Below, in pieces: positions 7,244 through 7,539 of a stretch of DNA of 7,539 nt (position 1 is the stretch's first letter; each line of letters opens with the position of its first letter). The translations under genes were made by a program, and so were the position numbers. Source of the stretch: Caldilineae bacterium (lineage in GTDB: Bacteria > Chloroflexota > Anaerolineae > J102); the NCBI GenBank assembly GCA_003694905.1, contig RFJM01000230.1, positions 1 to 7,539 of the forward strand, in the 5' to 3' direction. A model generated the notes under the pieces. It made no database searches and had not been told where the DNA came from. It worked only from the letters and a program-made list of their open reading frames with translations.

Positions 7244-7302
7244 TGAAATCGTCGTCTTCGGCATCCGCGATCGCGGCACCACCTCTCCCGCCCCTTGAGT
7301 GA
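7243..7302 (+). CDS. Possible 19-residue coupling ORF after the PelF/PelG-like gene
   Basis: An ATG at 7243 overlaps the preceding TGA (TGATG) and opens a 19-codon frame (Ser/Ala/Pro-rich, ending PPLE) that stops at 7300-7302, five bases before the next ATG. There is no Shine-Dalgarno sequence of its own. It could carry ribosomes from one gene to the next, but chance is at least as likely. Confidence 0.2.
   Translation: MKSSSSASAIAAPPLPPLE
7265..7276. repeat. Perfect 12-base palindrome CCGCGATCGCGG in the intergenic gap
   Basis: It is self-complementary around the centre at 7270/7271 and lies between the PelF/PelG-like and CheR-like genes. It contains the octamer GCGATCGC. It could be a protein-binding site or a chance GC-rich palindrome; there is no loop or T-run to suggest a terminator. 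Confidence 0.5.
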
Positions 7303-7307
7303 GCCTC

Positions 7308-7539
7308 ATGCAGCAGACAGCGCCCGACAATGACCAGGCCCTGGCGGCTCTGCTGGACAAGATCCGCCGCGAGCGCGGTCTGGATTGCAGCCAGTACAAG
7401 CCCTCCTTCTTGAAGCGCCGGCTGGCCGTACGACTGCGCGCCCGCGGCGTGACTTCCTACAGCGCCTACGGCCGGCTTCTGGACGATGAGGAGTATGATC
7501 GGCTATTTGATGTCCTGACCATCAACTACACCTCCTTCT
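7308..7539 (+). CDS. CheR-type chemotaxis methyltransferase, N-terminal part (cut by window end)
   Basis: The first 77 codons of a gene that runs off the window. The protein opens with LLDKIRRERGLD (15-26), then SQYKPSFLKRRL (28-39) and ends with DVLTINYTSF (68-77). This is the all-helical N-terminal domain of CheR, which helps it dock on the glutamates of chemoreceptors before the S-adenosylmethionine-dependent methyltransferase domain; the motif is usually TINxTxFFR, cut here. The ATG at 7308 gives the normal CheR N-terminus; a weak GAGTGAG lies at 7297-7303 and an in-frame GTG at 7299 is possible. Many CheR copies outside flagellar clusters are fused to CheB, PAS or histidine-kinase modules, and the missing part could hold these. 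It follows the PelF/PelG-like gene by 64 bases on the same strand and could be in the same transcript. Confidence 0.88.
   Translation, partial: MQQTAPDNDQALAALLDKIRRERGLDCSQYKPSFLKRRLAVRLRARGVTSYSAYGRLLDDEEYDRLFDVLTINYTSF

Noticed and set aside
1..7539. CRISPR array, tRNA/rRNA gene, insertion sequence or phage gene
   Set aside because: I saw no regularly spaced repeats, transposase motifs, terminal inverted repeats or RNA-gene-like sequence on either strand.

Overview
This is a GC-rich bacterial window in which every supportable gene lies on the + strand. It looks like part of a Pel-type exopolysaccharide locus with signalling genes woven into it. The taxon cannot be fixed from sequence alone. 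High GC, GAF/HD-GYP signalling and a Cys/Trp zinc-ribbon-like tail would fit a Chloroflexota-type or similar environmental bacterium, but this is a weak inference.

Layout: (1) 4-1101 encodes a protein with six predicted membrane segments and an extracytoplasmic C-terminal domain of unknown function; its start may lie upstream of the window. (2) 1101-2942 overlaps gene 1 by one base (TAATG) and encodes two GAF-like regions, a divergent HD-GYP domain and a seven-cysteine tail. (3) 2943-3139 is a non-coding gap with one small hairpin. (4) 3140-3481 encodes a 113-residue STAS protein of the anti-sigma-factor-antagonist type, starting with GTG behind a strong Shine-Dalgarno sequence. (5) 3482-7243 begins at the base after the STAS stop codon and encodes a 1253-residue protein. 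It joins a PelF-like GT4 glycosyltransferase, a Pro/Ala/Thr linker, a small charged domain and a PelG-like membrane protein with about 12 segments. (6) After a 64-base gap, 7308-7539 is the beginning of a CheR-type chemotaxis methyltransferase gene, cut by the window edge.

How the parts may work together (inference): in known Pel systems, cytoplasmic PelF polymerises the sugar chain and PelG, with PelD and PelE, moves it across the inner membrane under c-di-GMP control. Here polymerase and membrane component are one polypeptide. No PelD, PelE, PelA, PelB or PelC is recognisable in the window. The genes directly upstream are instead an altered HD-GYP protein and a STAS phospho-switch. These could supply c-di-GMP and partner-switching control, and the unknown membrane protein of gene 1 could be an assembly or export partner. 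The most notable observation is the PelF-PelG fusion with its extra inter-domain module, co-transcribed with regulators that are not the usual Pel ones.
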